A DNA stretch of 64,000 nt from the NCBI RefSeq assembly GCF_015708085.1, contig NZ_JADNYM010000010.1, forward strand, positions 95,604-159,603. Reading direction: 5' to 3'. This DNA comes from Arthrobacter terrae (GTDB lineage Bacteria; Actinomycetota; Actinomycetes; Actinomycetales; Micrococcaceae). The translations under genes and the position numbers were made by a program. The notes under the pieces were generated by a model. It ran no database searches and was not told the origin of the DNA. It saw only the letters and a program-made list of their open reading frames with translations. Below, piece after piece: positions 27,064 to 37,242 of the stretch; the first letter of the stretch is position 1; every line of letters begins with the position of its first letter.

Positions 27064-28020
27064 GTGACCGTTTCTCAGGAAAAAACCGGACAGACCCATC
27101 CGCAGCGGCCCGGCCTTCGGGCCCGGCTGCCGCGCAGCATCACCCCCGCGCTGCGTCGGCTCTCGGTGGCCTCACTGATCGGTCAGTCCGTCCTGATCGT
27201 CAGTGGCGGCGCGGTCCGTTTGACGGCCTCCGGCCTTGGTTGTCCTACCTGGCCCCGCTGTACAGCCGGTTCGCTGGTGAACACGCCGGAAATGGGAATC
27301 CACGGCATTATCGAGTTTGGTAACCGCACGCTGACCTTCGTGCTGGCCGTCGTTGCGGCTCTGATGCTGGTCGCATTGTGGAACCTGCGCAAGGAACGCA
27401 AGGATTTGTTCTGGCTCGCTTTCGGACTCCTGGCAAGTATTCCCGTCCAGGCCGTCATTGGCGGCATTTCCGTGCTGATGCAGCTCAATCCCTGGGTGGT
27501 AGGGCTGCACTTCCTGGTCTCCGCCGCCTTGGTTATTTTTTCCATGCTGTTGGTGAACAGGACCTACGGCAGAACCGGAGCGGGTGCGCCACAGGCACGC
27601 CGCCGTCCCACTAAAACCATCCGCCAGCTGGCTGTCGTCACCTCGGTATGCACCGGACTCGCTGTGCTGCTCGGCGTCATGGTGACCGGCTCCGGTCCGC
27701 ACGCCGGGGATGCCAATGCCCCCCGGAATGGGCTCAATTCCGATCTCATTACCCGAATTCATGTGCTGCCCGTGTATGTCTTGGTAATCAGTGCCGTGGT
27801 GCTGCTTGTCCTGCTGTGGCGGCGCGGAGCCGGGGATCTGCTCCGGCACGGCGCGATACTTCTGGTGGCTGCGGTGCTGCTTCAAGGAGCGATCGGCTAC
27901 GCTCAGCACTTCACCGGACTACCGCCGGTATTGGTGGGCCTGCACATGCTGGGCGCCGCCACTTTGCTGGCCGCTTCCACGAACTTTACTGATCTTTCCG
28001 TCTCCCGCCGGCGCCGCTAG
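27064..28020 (+). CDS. ctaA: heme A synthase (COX15/CtaA)
   Basis: Oxidises heme O to heme A for cytochrome oxidase. 318 residues, eight predicted helices, with the conserved GGxVRLTASGLGCPTWP, the histidine in GIIEFGNRTLTF (here His before it), and second-half heme-ligand histidines in GLHFL, RIHVLPVYV and GLHMLGA. GTG 27064 has GGAG eight bases upstream; the frame upstream overlaps the permease. Convergent with ctaB. Confidence 0.93.
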   Translation: MTVSQEKTGQTHPQRPGLRARLPRSITPALRRLSVASLIGQSVLIVSGGAVRLTASGLGCPTWPRCTAGSLVNTPEMGIHGIIEFGNRTLTFVLAVVAALMLVALWNLRKERKDLFWLAFGLLASIPVQAVIGGISVLMQLNPWVVGLHFLVSAALVIFSMLLVNRTYGRTGAGAPQARRRPTKTIRQLAVVTSVCTGLAVLLGVMVTGSGPHAGDANAPRNGLNSDLITRIHVLPVYVLVISAVVLLVLLWRRGAGDLLRHGAILLVAAVLLQGAIGYAQHFTGLPPVLVGLHMLGAATLLAASTNFTDLSVSRRRR

Positions 28021-28214
28021 GCCCTGCCACAACGAAAAATGGCGCCTGTCCAGGTGGTCTACGTGGGGCCAGGGCGTCAGCCAACGAAACAAGCGGCAGA
28101 GAGCGGTTTAACCCACCGCGGGCCGGCACGACGCCGAAGGTCACACGCCGCCGTCGCACCGAAGTGGAGGCGGTTGCAGCCACCTGCGGCCAGCCGGATA
28201 GTCAGCGACCCCGA
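28021..28214. other. left part of the ctaA/ctaB convergent spacer
   Basis: Non-coding stretch after the ctaA stop. I see no gene and no clear intrinsic terminator. The remainder of the 304-bp spacer is the direct-repeat block annotated separately. Confidence 0.6.
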
Positions 28215-28319
28215 TAGTCGGGGTTTACAAGCCCGTTAGTCGGGGTTTACAAGCCCTTTAGTCGGGACCTTCACCAGTCCCATAATCGGGGCTTACAAGC
28301 CAATCCGATAGTTGAGGCC
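28215..28319. repeat. direct-repeat block between ctaA and ctaB
   Basis: About four and a half tandem units of 22-26 bp. The first two are almost identical, sharing TAGTCGGGGTTTACAAGCCC; the third and fourth are diverged (TAGTCGGGACC..., TAATCGGGGCTTACAAGCC), and the fifth is a truncated TAGTTGAGG. Units contain GGGxTTACAAGCCC, which can pair GGG with CCC. It ends at the ctaB stop. It lacks the regular long unit and spacer structure of CRISPR. Confidence 0.9.
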
Positions 28320-28324
28320 TGCCG

Positions 28325-29272
28325 CTAGCCGAAGAGCGGGATTCCAACGAAGGGGTCCACTGCCAGGGCCAGAAAAAGCAGCGTCAGGTAGCTGATCGAG
28401 CCGTGGAATACTTTCATGGCACCCTTGTTGGTGACCTCGCCATGGCGCGCATTGTTGTGCAGCTTATGCGCCTCGTAGAGGAACCATACGCCCGCTGCCA
28501 GTGCCACCACACTGTAAACAATGCCCGCCCGGCCCAGCGGGATCATCAACAGCGAGCAGACCACCATGGCCCAAGTGTAGAGAACTACTTGAACGGCGAC
28601 GATCCTTGACCCGGCGATGGCACCCAGCATCGGAACCTTGGCGGCGTTGTAATCATCGCTGTAGCGCATTGACAGCGGCCAGTAGTGCGGTGGTGTCCAG
28701 AGGAAGATCACCATGAACAGGATTACGGCCGGCCAGTCAAGGGAATTAGTGACGGCAGCCCACGCAATGAAGACGGGCATGCAGCCAGCGGCCCCACCCC
28801 AGACAATGTTCTGCGAGGTGCGGCGTTTAAGGATGAGCGAATACACCACGACGTAGAGGAAAATTGCCACAATGCCGAGCATTCCGGTGAGCGGATTGGC
28901 GCCAAACCATAAAATGACAATGGCAGAGACAGCCAGAACCCAGGAAAAAATAAGTGCCTCCCGGGGCGACACGGCGCCAGTCACCAGCGGCCTGTTTTCG
29001 GTCCGGTGCATCAGTTTGTCGATGTCGCGGTCGATATAGCAGTTAAAGGCACCCGAGCTGCCTGCCGCCAACGCGCCTCCGACCATTGTCGCTACCATCA
29101 GCCAGACATCCGGGACGGCCCGGGCGGCGAAAAACATGGTCGGCAAAGTCGTAACCAGCAACAGCTCGATCACCCGGGGTTTAGTCAAAGCCACGTAGGC
29201 CTTGACCTTGCCGCCGAACCCGAGGGTGCCCCTCTGGACGGTGGGGGCGATCGGGGTATCAGTTGCACTCAC
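28325..29272 (-). CDS. ctaB: protoheme IX farnesyltransferase (heme O synthase)
   Basis: UbiA-type prenyltransferase that adds a farnesyl group to heme B to make heme O, the substrate of CtaA. 315 residues with about nine helices. The two Asp-rich motifs are visible: [15 protein letters not shown] and [28 protein letters not shown] near residue 33 is also conserved. GTG start at 29272. Divergent from tkt. Confidence 0.95.
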   Translation of the reverse strand: MSATDTPIAPTVQRGTLGFGGKVKAYVALTKPRVIELLLVTTLPTMFFAARAVPDVWLMVATMVGGALAAGSSGAFNCYIDRDIDKLMHRTENRPLVTGAVSPREALIFSWVLAVSAIVILWFGANPLTGMLGIVAIFLYVVVYSLILKRRTSQNIVWGGAAGCMPVFIAWAAVTNSLDWPAVILFMVIFLWTPPHYWPLSMRYSDDYNAAKVPMLGAIAGSRIVAVQVVLYTWAMVVCSLLMIPLGRAGIVYSVVALAAGVWFLYEAHKLHNNARHGEVTNKGAMKVFHGSISYLTLLFLALAVDPFVGIPLFG

Positions 29273-29672
29273 GGAAGGTCACCATGTTCTATCTGCGTCG
29301 TTCTAGCTGTGTCGTTCTGTGGCCCATTCACCGGCCCGGGCGTCACCGTCGAAGTCAATCAAGGCAAGCCGAGGAGCCGCAGCCCAAAGTATCCCTATTA
29401 TCATAGCCGGGATCGCGCTGCCGGCCCGCGTCCGTTGGCCTGTCCTTTGTTATCCCCCGGTTGCGTAACCTTACGTGCAGGTATGCTGCCGGCCCTCATG
29501 GCTCAGTGTCCCCCGGGTGCCTTTAAGACTAAGGTGGAAATTAGTGAGAATAGATCTGTTTCGACGGTGAACAGCAGCTGCTGACGGGGAAGTGCAGGAC
29601 TTACCCGTCGCGGAGGGGTGCCGTAAGGTGCCTGCGCGTGATCCGTACACACCGAACGAGAGGGCCCCGTAC
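29273..29672. promoter_or_regulatory. 400-bp divergent upstream region of ctaB and tkt
   Basis: No supported gene. An inverted repeat CGTAA-CC-TTACG lies at 29464-29475, and TTGCGT (29461) with TATGCT (29482) could be a promoter, though the 15-base spacer is short. The last 90 bp before tkt are purine-rich. The short frames here are poor and not annotated. Confidence 0.4.
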
Positions 29673-31886
29673 GTGGCACATCTGGAAGAAGAAGCACTGT
29701 CATGGACCACATTGGACCAGCGCGCCGTTGATACGGTCCGCGTGCTGGCGGCAGACGCGGTGCAGAAAGTCGGCAACGGACATCCCGGCACTGCCATGAG
29801 CCTGGCACCGGCCGCCTATCTTCTGTTCCAGAAGCTGCTCCGCCACGATCCGTCGGATCCGCAGTGGACCGGCCGCGACCGCTTCGTTTTGTCCCCCGGG
29901 CACACCTCGCTGACGCTTTACATTGAATTGTTCCTCTCCGGCTATGGCTTGGAGCTGAAGGACCTGGAAGAACTGCGCACGTGGGGCTCCAAGACACCGG
30001 GTCACCCGGAATACCGGCACACCAAGGGGGTGGAAATCACCACTGGCCCGCTGGGCCAGGGACTGGCGTCCGCCGTCGGCATGGCGTTTTCCCAGCGCCG
30101 GGACCGCGGCATGTACGATCCGGACGCGCCGGCCGGAACCAGCCCGTTCGATCACACAATTTGGGCGTTTGCGTCCGACGGCGACATGCAGGAGGGCGTG
30201 ACGAGCGAGGCCAGTTCGCTGGCCGGCCACCAGGAACTCGGCAATATGGTGGTCCTTTATGACCAGAACCATATTTCCATTGAAGACGACACGGACATCG
30301 CCTTCTCCGAGGACGTGCTGAAACGGTACGAAGCGTACGGCTGGCATATCCAGCGGGTGGATTGGACCAAGACCGGCGAATATGTCGAAGACGTCCAGGA
30401 GTTGTACTCGGCTCTGCTGGCGGCCAAGGCGGAGACGTCCAAGCCGTCGATCATCGCCCTGCGCAGCATTATCGGCTGGCCGGCCCCTACCTTGCAGAAC
30501 ACGGGCAAGGCCCACGGTTCCGCGCTGGGCGCCGATGAGGTTGCGGCCACCAAGAAGCTGCTCGGCTTCGACCCGGAGAAGTCCTTCGTGGTGGAGCCGG
30601 AGGTTTTGGCCCACGCCCGTGAGGTAAAGACGCGTGGCCGGGAGCTGCGTGCCGACTGGGAAAAGGCATTCGGCGCGTGGAAGGAAGCGCACCCGGAACA
30701 AAACAAGACCTTGGAGCGCATAGCGGCACGCAAGCTGCCGCAGGGGTGGGACCAAAAACTCCCGACCTTCACTGCCGGCGAAGACGTTGCCACCCGCAAG
30801 GCGTCCGGAAAGGTGCTCAACGCGATTGCCGCAGAGCTGCCGGAGCTATGGGGCGGTTCCTGTGACTTGGCCGAATCGACCAACACCGCTTTCGACGGCG
30901 GCGCGTCGTTCATCCCGGCAGGCAAGCAGACCGAGCTGTGGAAGGGGAATCCATACGGGCGGACCCTGCATTTCGGTATCCGGGAACACGCGGCAGCAGC
31001 GATTGTCAACGGGATCGTGATGCACAGCAGTTCCCGTGCCTTCTCCGCGACCTTCCTGATCTTCAGCGACTACCAGCGGCCGGCGGTCCGGCTCGGCGCA
31101 CTGATGGGCGTGCCATCCATCTACGTATGGACGCATGATTCGATCGGGCTCGGCGAGGACGGTCCGACCCACCAGCCGGTGGAGCAACTCGCCGCATTGC
31201 GGGCAATTCCGGGTCTGGACGTGGTCCGTCCCGGAGATGCCAACGAGGTCTCCGTCGCGTGGCGGACGATTCTGGAAAACACCGACAATCCCGCCGGAAT
31301 TGTCCTGACCCGTCAGAACATCCCCACCTTTGCCCGCGGCGACGGTGCAGCGGACGGTGACACGTTCGGCTCAACCGAAGGAGTGGCACGAGGCGGTTAC
31401 ATTCTGGCTGAAGCGTCCGACGGCGGCAGGACCGTGACACCCCAGGTCATCATCATCGGAACCGGTTCCGAGGTTCAGCTCGCCGTGCAGGCACGGGAAA
31501 CGCTGCAGACCCAAGGCATCCCCACCCGCGTCGTCTCGATGCCATGTCTGGAATGGTTCAACAAACAGGACGTACAGTACCGCGAGCTGGTTCTGCCCAC
31601 CACTATCAAGGCACGGGTCTCCGTGGAGGCGGGCATAGCGCAGTGTTGGTACCAGCTGGTCGGAGACAACGGCCGGACCATTTCGCTGGAGCACTTCGGC
31701 GCATCGGCGGACTACAAAACTCTCTTCCGTGAATTCGGTATTACCGCTGAGGCAGTCACCGCCGCAGCCAAAGATTCGCTCGCTGCAGTCAACGGTGGAA
31801 CCGGCTCCCCCGCTCAGGATTCCCTGAGCAAAACCTCGCCAGCCCCTTCCGGGGCCGAGTCATCGTCCACCGGAGATCAAAAGTAG
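29673..31886 (+). CDS. tkt: transketolase
   Basis: Thiamine diphosphate enzyme moving two-carbon units in the non-oxidative pentose phosphate pathway. 737 residues. Visible: GNGHPGTAMSLAP near residue 34, the ThDP-binding GDGDMQEG-like ASDGDMQEGVTSEASSLAG, and the C-terminal half with DSIGLGEDGPTHQPVEQLA and GTGSEVQLAV. The C-terminus carries a 40-residue Ser/Pro-rich extension. GTG 29673 has AGAGG upstream; the frame to 29592 is not conserved. First gene of the PPP operon. Confidence 0.95.
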   Translation: MAHLEEEALSWTTLDQRAVDTVRVLAADAVQKVGNGHPGTAMSLAPAAYLLFQKLLRHDPSDPQWTGRDRFVLSPGHTSLTLYIELFLSGYGLELKDLEELRTWGSKTPGHPEYRHTKGVEITTGPLGQGLASAVGMAFSQRRDRGMYDPDAPAGTSPFDHTIWAFASDGDMQEGVTSEASSLAGHQELGNMVVLYDQNHISIEDDTDIAFSEDVLKRYEAYGWHIQRVDWTKTGEYVEDVQELYSALLAAKAETSKPSIIALRSIIGWPAPTLQNTGKAHGSALGADEVAATKKLLGFDPEKSFVVEPEVLAHAREVKTRGRELRADWEKAFGAWKEAHPEQNKTLERIAARKLPQGWDQKLPTFTAGEDVATRKASGKVLNAIAAELPELWGGSCDLAESTNTAFDGGASFIPAGKQTELWKGNPYGRTLHFGIREHAAAAIVNGIVMHSSSRAFSATFLIFSDYQRPAVRLGALMGVPSIYVWTHDSIGLGEDGPTHQPVEQLAALRAIPGLDVVRPGDANEVSVAWRTILENTDNPAGIVLTRQNIPTFARGDGAADGDTFGSTEGVARGGYILAEASDGGRTVTPQVIIIGTGSEVQLAVQARETLQTQGIPTRVVSMPCLEWFNKQDVQYRELVLPTTIKARVSVEAGIAQCWYQLVGDNGRTISLEHFGASADYKTLFREFGITAEAVTAAAKDSLAAVNGGTGSPAQDSLSKTSPAPSGAESSSTGDQK

Positions 31887-31901
31887 CGACAGAACGAAGT
31901 G

Positions 31902-31947
31902 CAGTGCGATCTTGAATACAGTGCGATCTTGAATACAGTGCGATCTA
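31902..31947. repeat. 17-bp tandem repeat in the tkt-tal spacer
   Basis: Two exact copies of CAGTGCGATCTTGAATA and a third partial copy (CAGTGCGATCTA), directly before the tal ribosome-binding site AAGGAG. The repeat fills most of the 75-bp spacer. Confidence 0.95.
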
Positions 31948-31961
31948 AGGAGCCAACAGCA

Positions 31962-33119
31962 ATGACCACCACCCATTCCGAACAGACCAACCGGACTTCC
32001 ACCACAGCTGCGCTCTCCGATGCCGGAGTGTCGATCTGGCTCGATGACCTCTCCCGCGAGAGCATCGTTACCGGAGACTTGCTCAATCTGATCAAGGAGA
32101 GCAACGTCGTCGGGGTCACCACCAACCCGACCATCTTCGCCGGTGCCCTGGCCAACGGAGAGTCTTACGCCAGCCAGGTTGCTTGGTTGGCCGCCGCCAA
32201 GGCTGACTTGGATACAGCCGTTTTCAAGATCACCACCGACGACGTCACCGCCGCCTGCGATGTGTTTGCGGCGACAGCCGAAGCGACGGAGGGAGTCGAC
32301 GGCCGTGTCTCCATTGAGGTGGACCCGCGGCTGGCCCGGGATACAGCCGGCACCGTTGAGAATGCCAAGAAACTTTTTGACAAGGTGGGACGTTCCAACG
32401 TATTCATCAAAATCCCGGCCACCGAAGAAGGTCTTGGTGCCATCACCGCGACCCTGGCCGCAGGAATCAGCGTCAACGTCACGCTGATCTTCTCGCTGGA
32501 CCGGTACCGCGGAGTAATCAACGCGTTCATGCTGGGTCTGGAGCAGGCGAAGGAAAACGGTCATGACCTGACACACCTCCATTCCGTCGCGTCCTTCTTC
32601 GTGTCCCGCGTGGACAGCGAAATCGACAAGCGCCTGAACAAAATCGGCGGCGCAGCAGCCGCGGCGCTCAAGGGCAAAGCCGGGATTGCCAACGCCCGCC
32701 TGGCCTACCAGATCTACCAGGAGCAGTTCGGCTCTGAACGCTGGCAACTGCTCGCCGATGCCGGCGCCAGGGTGCAGCGTCCGCTCTGGGCTTCCACCGG
32801 GGTGAAGGACCCGTCGTATCCGGACACCATGTACATCACCGGACTGGTGGCCGGGAACGTCGTCAATACGATTCCGCGCAAAACTCTCGCCGCCACCCAG
32901 GACCACGGCGAAGTCACCGGCGACACGATCACCGGCGGCTACGCTGATGCCAACGCCGTGCTGGATCAGCTCGAAAAGGCCGGCGTTCCGTACAACGACG
33001 TCGTAGCCCAGCTCGAGACCGAAGGCGTGGATAAATTCATCGTGAGCTGGAATCAACTGCTTGAAACCGTGCAGAAAGCCCTGGCTAAAGCCACGGGTTC
33101 TGCTCAGTCGGAGGCTTAA
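31962..33119 (+). CDS. tal: transaldolase
   Basis: Transfers a dihydroxyacetone unit between sugar phosphates. 385 residues, TIM barrel. The Schiff-base lysine is in VFIKIPAT at about Lys150. Other conserved parts are [31 protein letters not shown] and [18 protein letters not shown] 31962 has AAGGAG upstream. It is four bases from pgi. Confidence 0.96.
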   Translation: MTTTHSEQTNRTSTTAALSDAGVSIWLDDLSRESIVTGDLLNLIKESNVVGVTTNPTIFAGALANGESYASQVAWLAAAKADLDTAVFKITTDDVTAACDVFAATAEATEGVDGRVSIEVDPRLARDTAGTVENAKKLFDKVGRSNVFIKIPATEEGLGAITATLAAGISVNVTLIFSLDRYRGVINAFMLGLEQAKENGHDLTHLHSVASFFVSRVDSEIDKRLNKIGGAAAAALKGKAGIANARLAYQIYQEQFGSERWQLLADAGARVQRPLWASTGVKDPSYPDTMYITGLVAGNVVNTIPRKTLAATQDHGEVTGDTITGGYADANAVLDQLEKAGVPYNDVVAQLETEGVDKFIVSWNQLLETVQKALAKATGSAQSEA

Positions 33120-33123
33120 TTTC

Positions 33124-34758
33124 ATGGCATCCTTAGGCTTCGAGGCAACGGGAGCCGCCCAGCAGGCGGTTGAGAAACACATTGGCACGTTGGTCGCGGA
33201 GCGCGTCGCGTCGCGGGTTTTTGCCAAGGACCCCACGCTGTGGGGTCCGGATGCGGAGTCTGAATCCGCGGTCCGGCTGGGTTGGGTGGACGCGCCGGCG
33301 GTTTCAGCGCCGCTGGTAGAGCAGATCCTGGCACTGAAAGCGGAACTGCACGCCGAGGGTGTCACACACATCGTGCTGGCAGGCATGGGCGGCTCATCGC
33401 TGGCACCGGAGGTCATCACCAAGACGGCCGGCGTAGAACTCACGGTGCTGGACAGTACCGATCCCGAGCAGGTCCGTGCAGCGCTGTCGGAACGCTTGAG
33501 CGAGACCGCCATTGTGGTTTCCTCCAAGTCGGGATCCACGTTGGAAACCGATTCGCAGCGCCGGATCTTCGAACAGGAATTGGGCAAAGCAGGCGTCGAT
33601 GCCAAGAGCCGGATCATTATCGTCACCGATCCCGGGTCTCCTCTTGAAGCCGATGCCCGTAAGGCCGGCTACCGTCGGGTCTTTACCGCCGATCCGGACG
33701 TTGGCGGCCGGTACTCGGCACTGACGGCCTTTGGCCTGGTGCCCTCCGGTCTCGCAGGTGTGGACATTGCGGCGTTGCTCGATGATGCCGAGGAGGCTGG
33801 GGAAGTTCTTCGCGATGACGCCGACGACAATATCGGCCTCGCGCTCGGGGCTGTCTTAGGCGGAACGGATCCGCTGCGCAACAAGATAGTGATTGTCGAC
33901 GAAGGCTCCGGAATCAATGGCTTCGCGGACTGGGCCGAACAGCTGATTGCTGAGTCCACCGGCAAGCTGGGAACCGGTCTCCTGCCGGTTGTCGCGGACC
34001 GCGAATCCCCCGAGGTCACCTCGGCTGCACCGGATGTACTGGTGGTCCGCCTGATTGCGCCCGACGCGGACGTTTCCCTGGCGGATAATCAGATCGCCGT
34101 GTCCGGGGATCTGGGCACGCTGATGATGCTGTGGGAGTTCGCCGTTGCCGTGGCCGGCCGTCTTCTGGGCATCAACCCGTTCGACCAGCCGGATGTGGAA
34201 GCAGCGAAGAAGGCTGCGCGCGGTCTCTTGGACAGCACCCCTGCCGCCGCACCCGCGGACTTTGTCGACGGCGCCATCGAAGTCCGCGGAGCGCCTTGGC
34301 TCGGGGAGGCGCGCTCTGTGGAGGAGGCGTTGGCTGCCCTCTTTGGCCAGCTGGGATCGGACGGCTACCTCAGCGTCCAAGCGTATCTTGACCGAGTCAC
34401 GTTCGCGCAGCTGCCTCAGGTCAGGGACGAGCTGTCGGCAACTGTTGGACGCCCCGTGACTTTCGGCTGGGGCCCCAGATTCCTGCATTCCACCGGCCAG
34501 TTCCACAAAGGCGGCCCTGCCATCGGGGTCTTTCTGCAGCTCACGGCGGAGACCAAGGAAGATCTGGCAATACCCGATCGGCCCTTTACTTTCGGCGAGC
34601 TCATAGCGGCCCAGGCCGCCGGAGACGCGCAGGTACTGGCCGAACATGGCCGTCCCGTGCTCCGTCTGCACTTCACGGATCGTGCGGCCGGCGTGGAACA
34701 ATTCACCTCCGTGGTGGCCGGGCTCTCCGGCCAGCTCACCGACAGCCAAGGCAACTAA
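33124..34758 (+). CDS. pgi: glucose-6-phosphate isomerase
   Basis: Interconverts glucose 6-phosphate and fructose 6-phosphate. 544 residues, the divergent actinobacterial form linked to PPP operons. The sugar-phosphate binding segments VLAGMGGSSLAPEV and VSSKSGSTLETDSQ are visible, as is GWGPRFLHSTGQFHKGGP in the second half. The ATG 33124 lies four bases after tal. Confidence 0.93.
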   Translation: MASLGFEATGAAQQAVEKHIGTLVAERVASRVFAKDPTLWGPDAESESAVRLGWVDAPAVSAPLVEQILALKAELHAEGVTHIVLAGMGGSSLAPEVITKTAGVELTVLDSTDPEQVRAALSERLSETAIVVSSKSGSTLETDSQRRIFEQELGKAGVDAKSRIIIVTDPGSPLEADARKAGYRRVFTADPDVGGRYSALTAFGLVPSGLAGVDIAALLDDAEEAGEVLRDDADDNIGLALGAVLGGTDPLRNKIVIVDEGSGINGFADWAEQLIAESTGKLGTGLLPVVADRESPEVTSAAPDVLVVRLIAPDADVSLADNQIAVSGDLGTLMMLWEFAVAVAGRLLGINPFDQPDVEAAKKAARGLLDSTPAAAPADFVDGAIEVRGAPWLGEARSVEEALAALFGQLGSDGYLSVQAYLDRVTFAQLPQVRDELSATVGRPVTFGWGPRFLHSTGQFHKGGPAIGVFLQLTAETKEDLAIPDRPFTFGELIAAQAAGDAQVLAEHGRPVLRLHFTDRAAGVEQFTSVVAGLSGQLTDSQGN

Positions 34759-34762
34759 AAAT

Positions 34763-36307
34763 ATGCCCCAAAGCGATCCCACTAAAAGTCCGAACCCGCT
34801 CCGGGACAGCCGCGACAGGCGGCTATCCCGGGTGGCGGGCCCATCGTCGCTCGTGATTTTCGGGGTCACCGGCGACTTGGCCCGCAAGAAACTCATGCCG
34901 GCCGTCTACGATCTGGCCAATCGGGGTCTATTGCCTCCAAGTTTCGCCTTAGTCGGATTTGCGCGCCGGCAATGGGAGGATGAAGACTTCGCGGTGGTGG
35001 TCAAAGAAGCGGTTATGGCGCATTGCCGGACACCGTTTGTCGACAGCGTTTGGGAGCAGCTCGCCGAGGGAATTCGTTTTGTCCAGGGCGAGTTCGACAA
35101 CGGCGCGTCCTTCGAGGAGCTAAAGGCAACGCTGGACGAGCTCGATGTGCAGCGGGGCACGCGCGGCAACCACGCGTTCTACCTATCGATTCCGCCGAAG
35201 GCCTTTGAACTGGTCTGCCGACAGCTCTCCGTGCACGGTTTAGCGCAGGCCAGCGGGGATGCATGGCGCCGGGTCGTGATCGAAAAGCCGTTCGGGCACG
35301 ACTTGGGGTCCGCCCGCGACCTGAACGAGATCGTGGAATCCGTGTTCCCCACCGATTCGGTTTTTCGGATCGACCACTATCTGGGCAAGGAAACCGTACA
35401 GAATATCCTCGCCCTTCGCTTTGCCAATCAGTTCTTCGAGCCGCTCTGGAACTCCAATTATGTGGACCATGTCCAGATCACCATGGCCGAGGACATCGGA
35501 ACCGGCGGGCGCGCCGGTTACTACGACGGCGTTGGGGCAGCCCGCGACGTGATGCAAAATCATCTCCTGCAGCTCTTGGCGCTTACGGCCATGGAGGAGC
35601 CTATCTCCTTCAATGCCGGAGACCTCCGTGCGGAAAAAGAAAAGGTGCTCGCTGCCGTTAAGTTGCCGGATGATCTTTCAAAGCATTCCGCCCGCGGCCA
35701 GTTCGCCGGCGGATGGCAGGGCGGTGAGAAGGTCTTGGGGTATCTGGAGGAAGATGGTATTCCGATCGATTCCACTACCGAAACGTTCGCTGCGATCCGG
35801 CTGGATATCAATACCCGGCGCTGGAGTGGCGTGCCGTTCTACCTGCGGACCGGTAAACGGCTGGGGCGGCGGGTGACGGAGATCGCCGTCGTCTTCAAGC
35901 GTGCACCGAACCTGCTGTTCACCGACAACAAGAAGGATGACTTTGGCCAGAACGCCGTCGTGATCCGTGTGCAGCCCGACGAAGGAGTCACCATCAGGTT
36001 CGGCTCCAAGGTCCCTGGGACGCAGATGGAAGTCCGCGACGTCACAATGGACTTCGGCTACGGCCATGCCTTCACCGAATCCAGCCCAGAGGCGTATGAA
36101 CGCCTGATCCTCGACGTACTGCTCGGTGAACCGCCGCTGTTCCCCAGGCATCAGGAGGTCGAGCTATCCTGGAAAATACTGGATCCGTTCGAGGACTTCT
36201 GGGCCGCCGAGGGCACCCGGCCGCAGGCATATGCACCCGGCTCCTGGGGACCGGCGTCGGCCGATGATCTCCTGGCCCGCGATGGAAGGACCTGGAGAAG
36301 ACCATGA
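34763..36307 (+). CDS. zwf: glucose-6-phosphate 1-dehydrogenase
   Basis: First enzyme of the oxidative pentose phosphate pathway, producing NADPH. 514 residues. NADP-binding GVTGDLARKKL is at 34-44 and the active-site RIDHYLGKE at 202-210. ATG 34763 is four bases after the pgi stop. The stop overlaps opcA (ATGA). Confidence 0.97.
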   Translation: MPQSDPTKSPNPLRDSRDRRLSRVAGPSSLVIFGVTGDLARKKLMPAVYDLANRGLLPPSFALVGFARRQWEDEDFAVVVKEAVMAHCRTPFVDSVWEQLAEGIRFVQGEFDNGASFEELKATLDELDVQRGTRGNHAFYLSIPPKAFELVCRQLSVHGLAQASGDAWRRVVIEKPFGHDLGSARDLNEIVESVFPTDSVFRIDHYLGKETVQNILALRFANQFFEPLWNSNYVDHVQITMAEDIGTGGRAGYYDGVGAARDVMQNHLLQLLALTAMEEPISFNAGDLRAEKEKVLAAVKLPDDLSKHSARGQFAGGWQGGEKVLGYLEEDGIPIDSTTETFAAIRLDINTRRWSGVPFYLRTGKRLGRRVTEIAVVFKRAPNLLFTDNKKDDFGQNAVVIRVQPDEGVTIRFGSKVPGTQMEVRDVTMDFGYGHAFTESSPEAYERLILDVLLGEPPLFPRHQEVELSWKILDPFEDFWAAEGTRPQAYAPGSWGPASADDLLARDGRTWRRP

Positions 36308-37242
36308 TCGTTAATCTGCCCGGAACCACGACGTCCAAGGTTTCCAAGAAAATTATGGCGATGCGGGAAGAGGGAGGAGTGGTTACCCTCGGGCGTGTGC
36401 TGACCTTGGTGGTACTCACCAGGGTCGGCTTCGAGGAGGAGAACATCGAGGCGGCGAACTTGGCCAGCCGCGAACACCCCTGCCGCATTATCGTCTTATC
36501 AGAGGGCTCATCCGCGGAAGCTACGCGCCTTGATGCGCAGATCCGGGTCGGCGGTGATGCCGGGGCCTCCGAGGTCATCATCCTGCGCGGTTACGGTGAG
36601 CTCGCAACGCAAAGTGAATCCCTGGTTTCCGCCCTGTTGCTGCCGGATGCCCCTATCGTCGCCTGGTGGCCACACGGTGTCCCCGATAAGGCATCGACCA
36701 CGTCGATCGGACGCATAGCACACCGCCGAATAACCGATTCAGCCAATGAACCGGACCCGCGGGCCGCGCTGGAGCACATCAGCGCAACCTACGCCGGCGG
36801 CGACACCGACCTCGCCTGGACCCGGCTGACGCACTGGCGGATCCAGTTGGCCGCTGTCCTGGACCAAGTCGATCCCGAACCGGTTACTGCAGTGACTGTT
36901 GAAGGCGCCGCGGACTCCCCCAGCACCTTCCTGCTGGCCGCTTGGCTGTATTGTGCCCTTGGTGCACCTATCCGGGTGGTGGATGACCCCGCAGGAACAG
37001 GAATCCGCCGCGTGGTCCTTGAACGTGACGGCGGTAACGTCGAGCTGGTACGCCCTGGAACGGTGGAAGCGTTTTTGACCCAACCAGGTCAGCCCGAGCA
37101 ACGCATTTCGCTTCCGCGCCGAACCCTGCAGGACTGCCTGGCCGAGGAGCTTCGCAGGCTGGACCCGGATGAGGTCTTTGGCGAGGTCATCACTGACGGG
37201 CTTGCCCGACTGCTGGAACACGAAGGGGCGGCGGGGGTATGA
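36304..37242 (+). CDS. opcA: OpcA, glucose-6-phosphate dehydrogenase assembly protein
   Basis: 312-residue OpcA. In cyanobacteria and actinobacteria it supports assembly or activity of Zwf. Conserved parts are VTLGRVLTLVVLT near the N-terminus and LLLPDAPIVAWWPHGVPD in the middle. Overlaps zwf and pgl by ATGA at both ends, which fits production with Zwf. Confidence 0.92.
   Translation: MIVNLPGTTTSKVSKKIMAMREEGGVVTLGRVLTLVVLTRVGFEEENIEAANLASREHPCRIIVLSEGSSAEATRLDAQIRVGGDAGASEVIILRGYGELATQSESLVSALLLPDAPIVAWWPHGVPDKASTTSIGRIAHRRITDSANEPDPRAALEHISATYAGGDTDLAWTRLTHWRIQLAAVLDQVDPEPVTAVTVEGAADSPSTFLLAAWLYCALGAPIRVVDDPAGTGIRRVVLERDGGNVELVRPGTVEAFLTQPGQPEQRISLPRRTLQDCLAEELRRLDPDEVFGEVITDGLARLLEHEGAAGV

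Noticed and set aside
28215..28319. Possible CRISPR array
   Set aside because: Units are adjacent without unique spacers, decay quickly, and no cas genes are present.
31860..33626. 588-codon open frame on the minus strand opposite tal and pgi
   Set aside because: Antisense to two strongly conserved enzymes, low-complexity composition, no motif.
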